Positions 63,115 through 64,000 of a DNA stretch of 64,000 nt are shown here, piece by piece. The stretch is from Pontibacter sp. FD36. GTDB lineage: Bacteria > Bacteroidota > Bacteroidia > Cytophagales > Hymenobacteraceae. The stretch covers positions 124,001 through 188,000 of the forward strand of contig NZ_JADPMP010000010.1 of assembly GCF_015686655.1 (NCBI RefSeq), read 5' to 3'. The stretch's first letter is position 1. Each line of letters begins with the position of its first letter. Both the position numbers and the translations under genes were made by a program. Under the pieces are notes generated by a model. It was not told where the DNA came from. It did not search any database and saw only the letters and a program-made list of their open reading frames with translations.

Positions 63115-63276
63115 TTAGTCTTCGGATGCAGGTAGCCGATCAATTTCATCGTCATTTTTAGATGCACTGCGTTTAGCTTTTTTTGCCGCAGCTTTAAGAG
63201 ACTCCTGATGTTTTTTCCTTTCCAGAAACTCTTTTTGGCGCTGCTTCTTCTGTTGGTCTCTTGCTCTGGTACTCAT
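63115..63276 (-). CDS. 53-residue lysine-rich small protein
   Basis: I found this frame by direct translation. ATG at 63274-63276, stop at 63115-63117: 53 residues starting MSTRARDQQKKQRQKEFLER, a continuous highly basic helix with an AAAKKAKRSASK stretch, then an acidic C-terminus (DDEIDRLPASED). The strong helix bias and clean boundaries argue for a real gene. It could be a nucleic-acid-associated or ribosome-associated small protein; this is a guess from charge. It lies downstream of the membrane-peptidase gene on the same strand. Confidence 0.55.
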   Translation of the reverse strand: MSTRARDQQKKQRQKEFLERKKHQESLKAAAKKAKRSASKNDDEIDRLPASED

Positions 63277-63479
63277 AACCTGATTTATTTTTTACAGTAT
63301 CTGATTTTCGAATCTTACTAAGCCCCAATTTCTATAATAATCTTATTGCATAGCTGAGCTTCCTTCAAATATTTACGCAAAGCCGCTAAATCCATATGGA
63401 TAGAGTCCGACAATTCATCCCTAATGATTATCGCAGCAGCACCCAGGTATATCTGAAACGATTATTATCAACCCATTTA
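63277..63479. other. intergenic gap
   Basis: About 200 AT-rich bases between the M50-type peptidase gene and the small basic protein. I see no gene, hairpin or clear promoter here; short frames are not protein-like. Confidence 0.5.
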
Positions 63480-64000
63480 TTACAAGGGTATTTTCGGATA
63501 ATTCTGCACTTCTGTTTCCTTGCCGCTTTTGAAGATTTTCAGCCGGCTAGGCCTATTCTGCTGCGCTACCTCATGTGCCTTCTCCAAGGCCTGCTCTTCG
63601 CCTTCAAATGCCTGTACAAGCTCTCTGTTATGATTCAGCACGCACCACTGCTTTTTTTCCTGATTCCATTCCACCCGGTATGTTTTAAACTGCGCCTTGT
63701 TCCGAATCAGGTCAAGTATCACCTTACCGTCGCTCTCGTTGCCATCCGGGTAAGGCATGGGTAGCAGGGCAAAGAATACATAATAAAGCGAAAAATACGT
63801 AAATTGGTAAGTGAGTATACCTGGCTCCAGCGTCTTGTTTTCGATGAGGTAAACTACCACGAGCGCTGCAAGTGTATTAAATAATGCTCCCCCCGAAAAT
63901 ATGAGGATGTTGGCAAACCGTTCGTTTCGCTTCAGGTTTTCAAAAGTGCAGAGACCATACCAAAAATAGTACTTTCGAACTTCCACTATACCTACCCTAA
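63480..64000 (-). CDS. M50-type membrane metallopeptidase-like protein (partial, N-terminus off window)
   Basis: The frame ends at 63480-63482 and is open through base 64000 with no stop, so at least 173 residues of the C-terminal part are present. A GTG at 63984-63986 is only an internal candidate. FSGGALFNTLAALVVVYLIEN resembles the second conserved helix and ALLPMPYPDGNESDGKVI the LDG-type metal-ligand motif (Asp of PDG) of site-2 proteases. The HExxH motif would be upstream and is not visible, so activity is not shown. The C-terminal 70 residues are a soluble Lys/Glu-rich extension. Confidence 0.7.
   Translation of the reverse strand, partial: RVGIVEVRKYYFWYGLCTFENLKRNERFANILIFSGGALFNTLAALVVVYLIENKTLEPGILTYQFTYFSLYYVFFALLPMPYPDGNESDGKVILDLIRNKAQFKTYRVEWNQEKKQWCVLNHNRELVQAFEGEEQALEKAHEVAQQNRPSRLKIFKSGKETEVQNYPKIPL

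Overview
The window looks like a chromosome segment of a gliding Bacteroidota bacterium of the Cytophagales, most likely a Hymenobacteraceae/Pontibacter-type organism (inference from gene content and style, not a database match). Evidence: gldA-gldF-gldG and gldC gliding genes; promoters of the Bacteroidota form TTTG-N18/19-TAnnTTTG ahead of RNA and housekeeping genes; few Shine-Dalgarno sites; and small families typical of the phylum (GldC, a DUF2027-Smr protein, a two-domain bifunctional nuclease, DUF2279, SIMPL). There is no rRNA operon, CRISPR array, phage or recognisable transposase.

Layout. 1-9.6 kb: YihY/BrkB membrane protein (cut by the edge), methyltransferase, DinB protein, PhzF isomerase, lipoprotein, guanine deaminase, ffh, a GT4 glycosyltransferase, lipoprotein and an acetyltransferase. 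9.8-14.4 kb: acyl-CoA synthetase, an AT-richer stretch with an S41 peptidase and small membrane proteins, and a GT61 glycosyltransferase. 14.8-25 kb: a surface nonulosonic-acid cluster. PseB, PseC, an aldo/keto reductase, an SDR, an SpsF-type nucleotidyltransferase, a PseG-PseH fusion and PseI should make an activated pseudaminic-acid-like sugar; an unclassified GT-B-like protein and a Wzx-type flippase follow. 25-28 kb: lipoprotein, FtsE-like ATPase, fsa and the SRP RNA gene. 28-37 kb: guaA, a TPR/periplasmic-binding protein, hemL, dcd, a small secreted protein, gldC, a secreted phosphohydrolase. 36.8-41.4 kb: dnaN and the gldA-F-G ABC transporter operon. 41.5-45.6 kb: two SDRs, an outer-membrane barrel, and an MlaE/MlaF-type lipid ABC pair. 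45.7-53.5 kb: nucleoside transporter, bifunctional nuclease, etfA/etfB, a TPR protein and pyruvate carboxylase. 53.8-64 kb: outer-membrane protein, DUF2279, DUF2027-Smr, RNase P RNA, a zinc-site protein, SIMPL, two small proteins, tRNA-Glu, a long PLP enzyme, a 53-residue basic protein and the end of an M50-type membrane peptidase.

The strongest signals outside genes are at DNA level. (1) The octamer AGGTATAG (either strand) occurs about 60 times by hand count against about 2 expected for random sequence, in genes and intergenic DNA, in several reading frames, yet is absent from long stretches of conserved housekeeping genes. (2) A composite non-coding repeat of about 0.5 kb is present in two inverted copies 29 kb apart, one before guaA and one just after rnpB, at about 90% identity in the part I aligned. 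(3) Many intergenic gaps carry low-complexity AATGATTAATGA-like or CAACAATTAA-like tracts, usually as inverted arms around a short unique core. Several predicted promoters sit so close to the start codon (guaA, dcd, the DUF2279 gene) that leaderless or nearly leaderless mRNAs are likely.
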